From the NCBI GenBank assembly GCA_025084515.1, contig JAJAGP010000049.1, positions 947,501 to 1,011,500 of the forward strand: a stretch of 64,000 bases of DNA, in the 5' to 3' direction. The position numbers and the translations under genes were made by a program. Origin of the DNA: Ancistrus triradiatus (taxonomy: Eukaryota > Chordata > Actinopteri > Siluriformes > Loricariidae). This document shows positions 10,231 to 20,519 of the stretch, in pieces; the first letter of the stretch is position 1; every line of letters begins with the position of its first letter. The notes under the pieces were generated by a model that saw only the letters and a program-made list of their open reading frames with translations, ran no database searches and was not told the origin of the DNA.

Positions 10231-11324
10231 ATATATATACAGAAATTCTTAAGACCTCAACACATACCTGTATATAATAGCATCCTGTCCACTCTCTCTG
10301 TACAGAGGTAATTGCAGTTTCAGGAATAAGTATCTTCTGACACATTCCCAGCTCAACCTGCACTGTCACATAAAAGAAAGGGTCACCTTACTTATTTGCT
10401 GTATCTGTGTTGGGGAGACGAGGAAAAGAGAGAGCAGTGAATGTTGAGCAACCGCTGGTATTGGTAACATAACATAATGTACAAATGCCTAGATTAGGAA
10501 AGTAAGCTATTTAGCCTTTCAGATTAAGCTGCATTGTGTAATTTAGTCCCAGTCTGTCGATCACTAACATTTTACATGATCTGGAATTGAATCTACCGTA
10601 GATGAACGCAGATGGCGGTTCTTTGCTCTCGCTTTCTTGATTACGCCGATTTATTGCGCCCACTTACTACCCGTATCATCTCTGAACATCCTGGCTTCAA
10701 ACTGATGAAAAATGGTGGGGAGTTACTTCATCAAGCACGGAAAGCAGGTAGATGCCCGAAAAAGCGCTGCCCCCCTGACATACACCTGCCTTACGCAGTG
10801 TATGCCCCGGGAATTTACAGCAAAATCAATGCTAATGGTGGTCATTCTGTCTGAGCAGCAGAACACAGGGTGACCTTGGTGTCTGAGTATGACTATCGAT
10901 CTTATATAAGCATGGCTTTAAAAGCCCCGAGGTTCATGGTGAGTTCAGAGTACTCTGCTGAATAATAAATTATACCAGATAACACGTGTTTCCGCTTTTA
11001 GCCTTTAGCCAAGGCCGTAAACCCAATTACAAATGCACCTGTAACTGATCCTGTGGGCTGATTTCTGTACTGCGGATTGATGTTTTTATGCTCTTCAGCT
11101 GGGATTCAGCGAGATTCAGCTGATTCCTACTCGGAAAACCCTAGGACTCTTCTGGTTTACTGTAAGAGCAGGAGATTTTCACCTGTTCTTCAAACGAGAA
11201 TGCAGGTAGTAAGCTGATCATAGGGATTTTTAGACTAAAACCTGACAGAAACATCGTATGAAAATACAGTGACCCAGAAATGTTTCCATACTAATCTTAA
11301 GTATTATTGATTGCTCAATTAAAC
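10231..11324. other. Non-repetitive sequence, no supported gene
   Basis: An 80-codon + ORF at 10612-10854 lies in relatively GC-balanced sequence but matches no domain that I know. It has no upstream acceptor or downstream donor that would fit the follistatin-like gene frame. Otherwise unremarkable. Confidence 0.35.
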
Positions 11325-11395
11325 ATCTGCATTACGTTCTGTGAAACAGGATATCGTCCGAATTGGACGCTGACCAGACATTACCATATTGCCAT
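11325..11395. repeat. Short dispersed repeat, copy 2 of 3
   Basis: Shares gcattacgttctgtgaaaca, ttggacgctgaccagac and attaccatattgcc with 9872-9930 and 50325-50405. Confidence 0.55.
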
Positions 11396-11633
11396 GGCGG
11401 TTTAGATATTTTGTACATAGTTTTATTTTAAACAACAGTAATGAAAACGTTTAGTTTTCTGTCATTCCGAAGCAAAAGTCTTAGGCGTTCTATATTTTTC
11501 AATTTATATTCTACTTATTCCTTATTTAAGTTTAGTGCTCACTGCACTTATATAAATTCATACTTACACTATATACATACTTATACTACTTATATACTTA
11601 CATCTTATATCTATGTGTCTATCTATCTATATA

Positions 11634-12322
11634 CAGTGGTGCTTGAAAGTTTGTGAACCCTTTAGAATTTTCTATATTTCTGCATAAATATGAGCTAAAC
11701 ATCATCAGATATTCACACAATTCCTAAAAGTAGATATAGAGAACCCAGTTAAACAAATGAGACAAAAATATTATACTTGGTCAATTATCTGTTGAGGAAA
11801 ATGATCTCACAGATGAGGTCTCATCTGTCCACAAAACATTCTTCCAATAGCCTTCTGGCTCTTCCACGTGATCTTTAGCAAACTGCAGACAAGCAGCAAT
11901 GTTCTTTTTGGACAGCAGTGGCTTTCTCCTTCAACACCATTGTTGTTCAGTGTTCTTCTGATGGTGGACTCATGAGCATTAACATTAGCCAATGTGAGAG
12001 AGGCCTTCAGCTGCTTAGAAGTTACCCTGGGCTCCTTTGTGACCTCGCCAACTATTACACGCCTTGCTCTTGGAGTGATCTTTGTTGGTCGACCACTCCT
12101 GGGAAGGGTAACAATGGTCTTGAATTTCCTCCATTTGTACACAATCTGTCTGAATGTGGATTGGTGGAGTCCAAACTCTTTAGAGATGGTTTTGTAACCT
12201 TTTCCAGCCTGATGAGCATCAACAGCCTCTTCTTCTGAGCTCCTCAGAAATCTCCTTGTTTTTGTGCCATGATACACTTCCACAAACGTGTTGTGAAGAG
12301 CAGACTTTGATAGATCCCTGTT
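11634..12322 (-). mobile_element. Tc1-like element A, copy 1, deleted
   Basis: Starts after a TA with cagtggtgcttgaaagtttg, the terminal inverted repeat also seen at 53212 and, mutated, at 48680. The catalytic half of the transposase is deleted: sequence jumps from the 3' untranslated side at about 11805 to the N-terminal coding part. The promoter-side end is lost at 12322, inside the gatccctgtt word. About 690 bp remain of an element of roughly 1.5 kb. Confidence 0.85.
11807..12283 (-). pseudogene. Tc1-like transposase, N-terminal DNA-binding part
   Basis: The frame contains the paired helix-turn-helix half of a Tc1 transposase. Landmarks in order are AHQAGKGYKTISKEFGLHQS, TVTLP/TIVTLPRSGRPTKITPRAR and LANVNAHESTIRRTLNNNGV. 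The first catalytic Asp region and everything after it are missing, and the C-terminal residues after SQKAIGRMFCGQM are from a deletion junction. The true start is probably the Met a few codons inside the ORF. Such elements move by DNA cut-and-paste at TA, but this copy cannot encode an active enzyme. Confidence 0.8.
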
Positions 12323-13278
12323 TTTTATATATTGCTGTGTTTTTTAGGACAGCCCTATTTCAAAGGGATTTTCTTTAGGAACATAATGGCTGGTCCTACA
12401 AAAGTTCTCAACTCTTGTCCTTTTTCCACATGCTTTCTCACTCTCCTCCCGTCGTCCTCTTAAAAGAATTGTAAGCACCGATTGAAATAAACACCTTGCT
12501 TCTGTCTTACCCTGTGCCAGCAGTATCACTTGCAAAATCAGCACACAAATCTGCAGACCGTTTAACTGAACATCAAACAAAACGAGGCTGAACTCCATTC
12601 TAAAGCGTGATGAAATATTCATAGACCTCTTCATATATTCAAATTGTGACGACTATATTATTATTTGCTCGCTTGTGCTTATTGTGCGTAAAACACACAG
12701 ACATATGAGCAAGGATTCAGGGAGAACAGATCAGCATGAAGGGATGCACTGAGACAGTCAAGCTTATTGAACAGAGAGTCACTTTCTAATAGAGCAAAGT
12801 CTGCTGACCTAGAAACAAAAGCTATTAAACATGCTGATGCACCTGCCAGGACCGGCTTCTGCTTAGCACCAGTGCTTTTAGAGCCAGCTGCTGATTTTGG
12901 GATTTGCAACTTGAGAAATGATGCGTTCTTTGAGTTAGTGGTTATACTGTACACAGACCTGTTTATGGGCATTAGCGGAAGTGGAAGGTCTCTTTAAGAG
13001 GGAGTTGTTAATTATTAATAGAGTAAAAGTCAGAACAAAATATGTAAATGAACAGGGATTCCCAGAGCCTTACCCAAGGCTGGAATGGAGCCAGAGTACC
13101 TATAAGCAATGCCTGAACCTCAGTCCCTGGTGCTACTCCCCCCTGCACCACTGTGCCTCCCCTTATCAACAGCAATATGGACAGATTCATAGTCATATGC
13201 AAATGTTTAAACACCACTCACTGTACAGTACAGAAACAGTCAGGTCATTGCTTTTATTGCGTTACTCTTTAGACAATA
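12323..13278. other. No supported gene
   Basis: Several 70-110 codon ORFs overlap on both strands (12344-13316), none with a domain. No repeat family recognised. Confidence 0.35.
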
Positions 13279-13684
13279 CAGCACTGTGCAAAAGTCCTAG
13301 GCCACCAATAGATTAGATGTACCATTGTTTTAGCATAAATAACACATTGTCCACGACTGGACCCAAAACATTATAACTTGGATTCGTCACTCCGTAATAC
13401 TCCTTTCCACTGATCTTCATTCAGACTTTTCACCCTGTTCCCCTTTAAAAAAAGTGTTTTTTGGCTCATACCCTTCCGAAAAGACCATTCCTGATCAAGC
13501 TTATTTGAACCATTGAAGTGTAAGGGGAGGTCAGACTAAATACTTACCATTTTTTCAGATTTTCTGTTCAGTTTTTTAATACTGGATACAAATTTCCTGT
13601 GAATTCTAATAAAGAGACTGAAATACTAATACTTGGTCACTATACCATTGCTAAAAGAACGATATATCTAATTTTGCACTGTAC
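13279..13684 (-). mobile_element. MITE of the CAGTACTGTGCAAAAGTC family
   Basis: Begins after TA with cagcactgtgcaaaagtcct and aggccacca, and ends near gcactgta with an inverted terminus preceded by ctaaaagaacgatatatcta. Related copies lie at 33710, 35090 and 36490. The interior contains a decayed piece of Tc1 transposase (ttcagacttttcaccctgtt region) in antisense. Confidence 0.7.
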
Positions 13685-14014
13685 TGTGCATGCATATAAA
13701 CCCATGCAGACAGGGAGAACATGCAAAATCAGCACAGAGGTGACAGCGCTTGGCACTTGTCAGTATATGACGTTATAATTTGTTTAGGTTATGTATTTCG
13801 TAAGATACTGTATAAGAAATACAGAAATGTTTAAAAATGGTTTACCTTGGTTAGAGGTAAGATAATTATTATCGTAGATAAACCTCATGTAAAAATCAAG
13901 TTTTTTTGTATCCCTGTATTATGTCTGTCATGTAACATTTTCACTGGCTATTTTTGAAATAAAATTGTAACTGTAATTTGTTTCCCAAATGTTAAATTGC
14001 AAGTTCTATGTATA

Positions 14015-14460
14015 CAGCTCTGGAAAAAATGAAGAGACCACTCCATATGTTCTTAAAATCGACATATCTACATGTATGGCAGCAATTCAATTCTTAGACA
14101 CCTCTTATTCTACTTAATGAGCAAATCTTATTTATTAAGGATGGAAATATTGATTTCTGAACTTCCCTATATTAAAACATCAGTATTGTTTGGTTAATAA
14201 ATGGACATAAACTTGTTTTTTTTTGTATTATTATTTCTATTATTAATCGAGGTTCTTTATAATTGTGACTAGTTGTCATTTACAGTGAATAAATGCTGCA
14301 AATACCTGTTTTTATGTGGGATACGTCAGAAATTCATAGAATAAATAAAAAATATTCCATTTCATTTTCATTCCAATTACACACAATACCTACAAATAGT
14401 AAAACCTGGGAAACGAGTAATTTTGTAGAGGTCTCTTTTTTTTGCCTCTGCCATAATTGG
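14015..14460. mobile_element. Tc1-type MITE, CAGCTCTGGAAAA end
   Basis: The left end after TA reads cagctctggaaaaaatgaag and agaccactcc, a terminus well known in teleost Tc1-derived elements. A diverged complement (gtagaggtctctttttttt and gcctctgcca) lies near 14430-14452. The interior is AT-rich without coding capacity. Confidence 0.5.
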
Positions 14461-14855
14461 ATATTGTTTGCATTTATTATATTTACTTTTCATTGGACCT
14501 TGGAGTATACTGTCTAACTTTAGCGGTCTGAAGTTATCTGATACAATGAAAAATGCCTGACACATGTTCTTAATTATTCCCTCCGTAGTTACTGTGTACA
14601 ACTGAATCTGTAGAAATCCTGCAGTCTGGACCTGAACATGCCAATAATCAGACTGATGTATCACCCGTTTGTCTTGCTTTTATCTTCATTTCATTGTGAC
14701 GCTTCCATTTCCTTAATGAACTGGAAGGAGATTTTAATCTCATGCATGGCTTTTTTATTGACAGCGTTAGCTTAAACCTATTGTTCTCTCTAATCACTTT
14801 GGTTCTGATCTATCGTCCTGTGGAGTTCTTATTTCTTTCTTCGTGTTTTATGCAG

Positions 14856-14865
14856 GACAGAGCCA
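14856..14865 (+). other. 5' untranslated leader joined at a splice acceptor
   Basis: A pyrimidine-rich tract (atttctttcttcgtgtttta) ends in tgcag at 14851-14855, an acceptor ten bases before the start codon. This implies at least one non-coding exon further upstream, which I could not locate. Confidence 0.55.
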
Positions 14866-14994
14866 ATGAGAGGTTCCGGATGGTTGCGGGCCGCCCTACT
14901 GGTCTTCGGCGGCGTCTTGGCGGCGGAGGCTCGCCCGAGCTCGGATACGCTCAATCCTCCGGCCTATCGACCGCTCGTTAGATTCCGACACAAG
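14866..14994 (+). CDS. fstl5: Follistatin-like 5 (FSTL4/5 family), first coding exon
   Basis: Encodes the first 43 residues of a secreted follistatin-like protein. Residues 1-22 form a signal peptide: basic start (MRGSGWLR), hydrophobic core (AALLVFGGVLAA) and a small-residue cleavage site AEA before RPSSD. After it comes a short linker ending YRPLVRFRHK. The RP start of the mature chain and the final RHK fit what I recall for FSTL5. The exon ends at AAG with donor gtatcg in phase 0. The next exon is at 27644. The ATG chosen is the only one that opens the signal peptide; the nearby longer ORF from 14742 is a different frame. The exon is much more GC-rich than its surroundings. FSTL4 is the alternative identity. 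The symbol is an inference from exon phases and partial similarity. Confidence 0.8.
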
Positions 14995-15714
14995 GTATCG
15001 ATCTGTCCTGTTCTAATAGGCCTCCTTTAACAAGATGAGAGGTCCGAATCAACAAATATGACACCAATTATTGGGCGAGTCAACAGCACATTGAGCGAGC
15101 TTTGATTTCTGTCTCAGCATGGGTTTTTATTATGCCGCCCTTTCCGTTGGAGTGGATGTCAGAACGCACCGGATCAGTTACAAGATTAGCTTTACAATTG
15201 GAAATACCAGTGCACTAGCGGGTTTATTCTCCTCCCAATTCAACACCATAGTAAGGTTTATACACAGTCAGTACTGCTAGCTCTTTATGTGAAGGGTACC
15301 TGCTTTAAAGGGGCTGAACACTGATGGTGGAAGATAAGGCCTGGAGCACATTCCAGTTATCCCCACAGGAAGCTTTGCTTTGAAGCTGTTGCTCTTAGAC
15401 GTTTCTGCTTCACAACAACAGCAATTACAGGTGACCTGGGCAGCTCTAGCAAGGCACACATCTAAGGTAAATGTAATAGCTCATTCCCAGATCAGCGTCA
15501 GTATTTATTCTTTTATTCCTCTGTCTTTTAAAAGATTGTAGCATGTACGATTCTTAAAGGTTAGGAGATATCGCTACAGTCAAAGGTCAGTCATCCATCC
15601 TGTGGACTTTTCTGTTATAATACAATATAATTATAATTTTGCGCTGAGTTTTGAGTGAACCGTAGACGAAACAAAAGGATCCTTGACCAAATAGAACCAA
15701 GCTGAAGCTCACAT

Positions 15715-15805
15715 ACTTTGGAACTGTGGTGGTGCAGCTGTTAAGGAGCTGGAATTTGGGTGATAACATCCTGCATTCGAGCCCCAGCAGGGCCAGGTTG
15801 CCACT
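15715..15805 (+). repeat. SINE fragment
   Basis: Has actgtggtggtgcagctgtt, aaggagctggaattt and ttcgagccccagcagggcca, a decayed tRNA-like head with A-box and B-box regions in the order of the SINE at 38865. Confidence 0.5.
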
Positions 15806-15939
15806 TTAATATAGGCCTTTTTAAAATAACCCACAATTGCTTTTTTATTGTACGTTGTTAGGCTGGAAGTGACTAAATGTAAACCTATTATGAGAACAAC
15901 CAACTGGAAAGTACCAAGAGGAAAGACATATTTACTAGG

Positions 15940-16060
15940 GGTGTAATGATACACTCTCACGATTCAATGATTTTTTTAAAACCCCAAATCAGAAAAGGTT
16001 GAGATGGAATGGAATTGGAATGGAAAATGCAGATAAAAAAACAAAGCAAAAAAAAAAAAA
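15940..16060 (+). mobile_element. hAT-like terminus, solitary
   Basis: The word taggggtgtaatgatacact followed by ctcacgattcaatga is typical of one end of small hAT-derived elements in fish. The partner end was not identified. Confidence 0.4.
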
Positions 16061-16539
16061 TCATCCATTGCTGCATTTCAGGCCTGCAACACATTTAAAA
16101 TAACTTGGGTTGGAGCAATTTAGGGCTAGTAATGAGGTAAAAAAAATAATGATGCAATTTTAAACAGCTGATATTTTAAACAGTAGTCATGATTTGGTAC
16201 AGAAGTGGTATCTACGAAAGGCTGAGTCTTTGAGGAACAAACATGGGCAGATGATTTAATTAATATAATATATATAATATAATAAACAATTAAATTACTT
16301 GAAGTGAATGAAAGTATAAAATTCAAGAATTCCAGATTAAAATGCAGCAGTGTTGCCTTTTAACGGATGGTCCTTAACTATAACATATATATATACCCTA
16401 TATGCACGATGTGAAAATATCAAATAACAGCGTTGGAGCTTTAGTTCTTTTCTGCTGAAGCCAGCACCCAGTCACCCAGTTATGTAGTCGCAATATTGTA
16501 CATTATTGACTGACTCCAGCAGCAGGGGGTGCGTGTACG

Positions 16540-16870
16540 TGGTGGCGTTGGAGGTGGGGGGGGGAAGTGTCTCATTTCGCATGCTCGCTCAATCAGAGTG
16601 CGAGACAAGCTTTTTGTTTTTCCTAACGAGCTCTTCCCGTTTCGGGTGCTCCTCTGGCACCAGCCGCCGCAGGAACATTGCTTTATGTAATGGATCAATT
16701 AAACTCTGACTGAGGCACCGAGGATGCGGGCCGGGGCGAGAGAGGACGATGCTTTGTTAGAGTGAATGAAACAGAATCTGTCCGTGTCTCCTCCAGGAAA
16801 CAGACTGTTTAAACCTGTCTCATCCCATGTGGAGGTTACAAACGGTTCTGCAGAACTCTATCAGTTCCTC
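16540..16870. other. GC-rich, repeat-free intronic segment
   Basis: Contains a run of nine G (16555-16563), gcatgctcgctcaatcagag, gcaccagccgccgcagg and gatgcgggccggggcgag. It shares no similarity with other parts of the window. It could be a conserved regulatory segment or an alternative first exon, since gtctcctccag|gaaac at about 16796 looks like an acceptor, but no coding frame joins the gene. Confidence 0.3.
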
Positions 16871-16921
16871 GCTGACAGTCTGGTTCAGGATACAGTTAAA
16901 TAAGCAACGTTACAGCCAAGT

Positions 16922-17065
16922 TCTAGGTGCAGTGGTTAAGATACTGAACTATTGACCAGCAGGATGAGAGTTTAATTCCCAGATCTGCCACGGCAGCAGA
17001 CCTTGGGTCCTTGAGCAAACCCTGGAGTTGCTTGGTTTGTACCCATGTTTATCTGTAGGGTTATT
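16922..17065 (+). repeat. SINE relic
   Basis: Shows gtgcagtggttaagatactg, gaactattgaccag, tttaattcccagatctgcca and cttgggtccttgagcaaacc, matching in order the SINE at 38865-39057 with heavy decay. The tail is lost. Confidence 0.65.
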
Positions 17066-17223
17066 TGGTGGGTGAGTGACCTTTGCATTGCAAGCCCAGC
17101 CTGGGGTTTGAAATTACATTTGCTGTTTCCAGCAGCAGTCTCTTACCTGCAACCGCAGGAGCGCAGTAGCTCCCTCACTCACGTTCCATACCTGATTTAT
17201 CGTCTGCAGGATGTTGACTGAAA

Positions 17224-18150
17224 ACTTTTGGGTAGTGTACCTCTTGGTCAGAGATCGTTGACTGCTAGACATGCCTCTAAGACGCACTCTCTTGCCCAGT
17301 AGACAGACTTCGAAAGGGTGCGCATCATTGGAGTGAGAGAAGCAGAATGGTTGTTTCTACGAATGGAACGCCATATAGGCCATTCTGACCTAGCTGGTAG
17401 GACGTGATGGGAGCAGTGGTTCCGCACACAAGGCGAACAGACTCCACATGACACAGACAGACCACCAGTAGGGAGGCACCTTCAATACACACCCCTGTCT
17501 CTGCCTGGCCCATTTCCAGGTGCTTAGCAGAAGGAAATTTGTTGTCACTGTGCTCTTTATTTGTTCTGCCATTGTTCAGTCACCATCACCTTGGTCTGTA
17601 TTGGTGTCATGAATGAGAAACCTGGACCGCTATGGCTGGAACCCTATTGTCTTTAGCGATGAATCCAGGTTCTGTTTGGGATACGATGACAGTCGGGTTA
17701 AAGTATGGAGGCCTCGTGGTGAGCACTTCAATCCTGCCTGTGCTGTGGAGCGACGCACTGCCCCAACTGCTGGTGTGATGGTCTTCGGAGCCATCACATA
17801 TGACAGTCGGTCACCCCTAGTAGTGATACGAGGGACACTAACAACTCAGCTATATGTGCATGACATCCTGCGGCCATGTTTCGCCTCTCATGGCAGGGCT
17901 TCCAACTGGCACATTTCAGCAGGATAATGCTCACCCAAGCACAGTAAGGGTCTCCACCAGATTGAAAGACTTCCTTGGCCTGCCCAGTCACTAGATTTAT
18001 CACCAGTCGAGCATTTATGGGACCATCTGGGACATCAGCCTCAGTAACCTATGAGTGTGGAGGATCTACAGGCCCAGCTGTGGGCAAATGGTCATAAAGG
18101 CATGTCAAGTAGTCAACGACCTCTCTCCAAGAGGTACACTAGCCAAAAGT
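17224..18150 (+). mobile_element. Tc1-like element with 53-bp inverted ends
   Basis: 17224-17276 and 18098-18150 are inverted repeats of each other with only a few mismatches; both carry acttttggstagtgtacctc and ttggacag-like cores, then cgttgact and acatgcct. They enclose about 820 bp of transposase-derived sequence. The left repeat includes the probable ATG of the transposase (17271). It is of a different family from the other Tc1 copies here. Confidence 0.75.
17271..18110 (+). pseudogene. Tc1-like transposase, frameshifted
   Basis: A DDE transposase fossil. The N-terminus (MPLRRTLLPSRQ, then GVREAEW and a decayed second HTH region) is scattered over frames. From 17613 one frame runs for about 100 codons with the first catalytic Asp in FSDESRF, followed by VKVWRPRGEHF and GVMVFGAITYD. 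After a frameshift near 17910 come the second Asp in FQQDNAHPST and the third acidic residue in SPVEHLWDHL. All three catalytic positions are thus readable, but frameshifts and stops prevent a full protein. Confidence 0.75.
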
Positions 18151-19498
18151 AGCCTCTGAGATTTTTTTTGTAGACAGTAGAAGTACTTTTACGCCTTCTT
18201 GTGGCAAAATGTGTCTAATCAGATCACACCTGTAATTTTTGCAGCAATCCAGTATTTTTGTGTGGGTGCTTTTTTTCTTAACAGGTGTATATAAGACTGA
18301 TTTTTATTTCCTATTAAAAGTTTTAAGACCTCAGTCGTTAAAGGAAACTGGCATTGATCAGATGGATGTTAATCGTTGATGTTAAACCAACCCTGGACAG
18401 GGCAGCAGTCCACTGCAGTGGACATGAGACAAGGTATCAGGGATAACTTTTTTTCCGAAATTTTGTTTTTTTTGGCCAATATTCTTTAATTTCCTACATT
18501 TTGCAATGTGTAATAAATATAAAAAACACATCTGAATGTATTCCCTGCAGAGGATGTGAAATTACAGCCAGTTCTTTTCCTCCCTGGGTCGTACTGACTC
18601 ATTTTACAGCCTTTTGCAAAAGTATAAGCACCCCCGCTCAAATGAAATGTGGTTAACCTCTACAGGGAACAACCTTTAATAAGACATTTCTGCACGTTGT
18701 AGCAAACCCTTAACACATCGGTTCAGTTCTCTGAGCTCACAGATACTCTAGGATCAATTGGACGGGTATATAAACATTGGCCAAAATTCATTACATGTTT
18801 TTAAATATGTGCCTTTCAGGAGGAATATGTCATATTTTAAGACTGTACCCTAAAGACGTTCAGCTATTTCGATAAATCAACAGTAAGTGTCGTGTGATCA
18901 AGGGCGCCCAAGCTTTTTTTAAGGCGAACAAAAAGAATTATAAATTTGTTATAAAACCAGCGAAAGCTTTTACGCAATTAAGCTTTTAGCCATGTGGCTC
19001 CCGGCTACATTTTATACATTGTCCTGTCTCCCTACATAAACATTTTTCTTTGACGGAATAATTACATATCCTTCTCTACTTATCAGGCTTAGCATTGCTA
19101 AATTGGTAATTACTGGCTTTGCTCCATTCATTTCGCTCTAAAAGGTGTTAATGCATCCGGGCTTAATAAATCCCTCTGCAAACGAGGATGCAAAAGGCTC
19201 CTTAATAATTAAAAAAACTGGCCTTGGAAAGAAATCCTGGTCGAAATCTGTAATTAATTAGGCGATAACAATACCTCAGTTCAGTTCCTGTGCCAATATT
19301 CAAGTATGTCATTCAGTTCGGACACATTACAAGATAAAATGAATAGAACGTTTTGGAAATCTGCCAAAATCTTTTGCACCTGACTAGTTTTAATGCTGTT
19401 TTCCCCCTATTTTTGAGAAAAAAATATTAATATTAATAATAACAATAATAGTTTGCACGTTTTCAGGCGAGCATTTTAGACCACTCCACCACCTGAGT
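18151..19498. other. Intron, non-repetitive with AT-rich homeodomain-like sites
   Basis: No gene. 19000-19290 is free of recognised repeats and carries repeated TAAT cores, including taattaatta at 19251-19260, the kind of composition seen in conserved non-coding enhancers of vertebrate developmental genes. Conservation cannot be tested here. Confidence 0.3.
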
Positions 19499-19526
19499 CC
19501 CAATAATAATAATAATAATAATAATG
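19499..19526. repeat. (AAT)n microsatellite
   Basis: About eight AAT units. A shorter run of the same motif lies at 22051-22068. Confidence 0.85.
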
Positions 19527-19539
19527 ATTTGGGCTGGGG

Positions 19540-20120
19540 AGCTGCATCATTCTACATGGCTCCCCTCTGACCCCTTTCCCCTTCCACAGCAGGCTGATCA
19601 ATTACGTCCTATAAATACTACCCTTCCTGTTCCCTTTGTTGGATCTTTTCATACAACCTCTTGTTTTTTGGCTCCTGGTTCACAGCCTGCTCCTTGCCTG
19701 GTTTGTTTTCTCAAGTTATTATTTCTCAAGTTCCATGTTTCTGTGTAGGGTTAGCATCTTGGTTGGTATTCCGCTTGTCTAAGTTAGCATATTAGCATTG
19801 CCTGTTTGAATTAGCTCTTTGTCTGTTTGTACTAGCCTCTTGTCTGTTTGGTTTAGTATGTGTCTGCTGGTATTAGCTCTTTGTCTGTTTGAATTGGCTT
19901 CTTGTCCATGTCTGTTTGCAGTAGCATTAGCTGATGGGATTAAATTGTCGGTTTGATTTTTTTTTTTATACAGCACATTGTCTGGTTGTGTTGTTGGTTA
20001 GCTTACTGGGTTCCACTTACTTAGTACCTTAGCCTTCCTGTTATTACTGTGTTTTCAACATGTAGGAATAAACCTTCCACATTGGCACCTACGTCTATCT
20101 CTGCCTCCCTGTTGTATGTC
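19540..20120 (+). repeat. Possible LTR or retroelement 3' end
   Basis: In order: a TATA-like ctataaatact at 19610-19620, a C/T-rich body, an aataaac polyadenylation-like signal at 20064, and an end with ctatctctgcctccctgttg. This arrangement resembles a solo LTR or a retroelement tail, but I could not find matching 5-bp flanks or a second copy. It contains the short minisatellite at 19780-19935. Confidence 0.3.
19780..19935. repeat. Minisatellite, about 27-30 bp units
   Basis: The word ttagctctttgtctgtttg and variants (tagcctcttgtctgtttg, ggcttcttgtccatgtctg) recur four to five times in direct orientation with small length differences. Confidence 0.7.
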
Positions 20121-20519
20121 GAACATAGCAATAATGATACTGAGAATATTTTCCACTTTAAGCCTGAATTTTCCTGGTCAGTGTCACGGAGGATCCTTAG
20201 CTAATAGGGAAAGCATGCCAGGATGCTAGTCCATTTCAGAATGACAGTTGGAGTGCTGGGGATAATCCCCTGACAAGTCTCCCTTTTTTCACAGACAGCC
20301 AGTTGTTTCTGCATGTGATGCCCAACCCATCCTGAAGGCATCGCCAGGACTCAAACCTGGGTTAGTGTGTTAGATCAGTGCAGTGGGACCTAAAAAGGTT
20401 GGTCAGAAGAGAAAACTGAAAGGAAAACTGATTCCTCTTGGCTTTCAGGCTGAGCAGTTAGCATTAGCAGCGAGCACCCTGAGTTCATCAATAGAATAAA
20501 CTCACTAAGCCAAGGTGAA

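Larger units (their letters stand above)
14995..16530. other. First coding intron, proximal part
   Basis: Starts with the donor gtatcg. Apart from a SINE fragment (15715-15800) and an hAT-like terminus (15942) this part shows no recognised repeats and no ORF with a domain. 15050-15560 is relatively balanced in composition and could hold regulatory DNA, but nothing specific can be named. Confidence 0.4.

Noticed and set aside
11807..12283. Tc1 transposase as an intact gene
   Set aside because: It contains only the DNA-binding half. The catalytic part is deleted and one element end is missing.
14742..14981. 79-codon ORF overlapping the first coding exon
   Set aside because: Different frame. 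Its first half lies in the intron side of the acceptor, and the exon's own ATG at 14866 gives a proper signal peptide.
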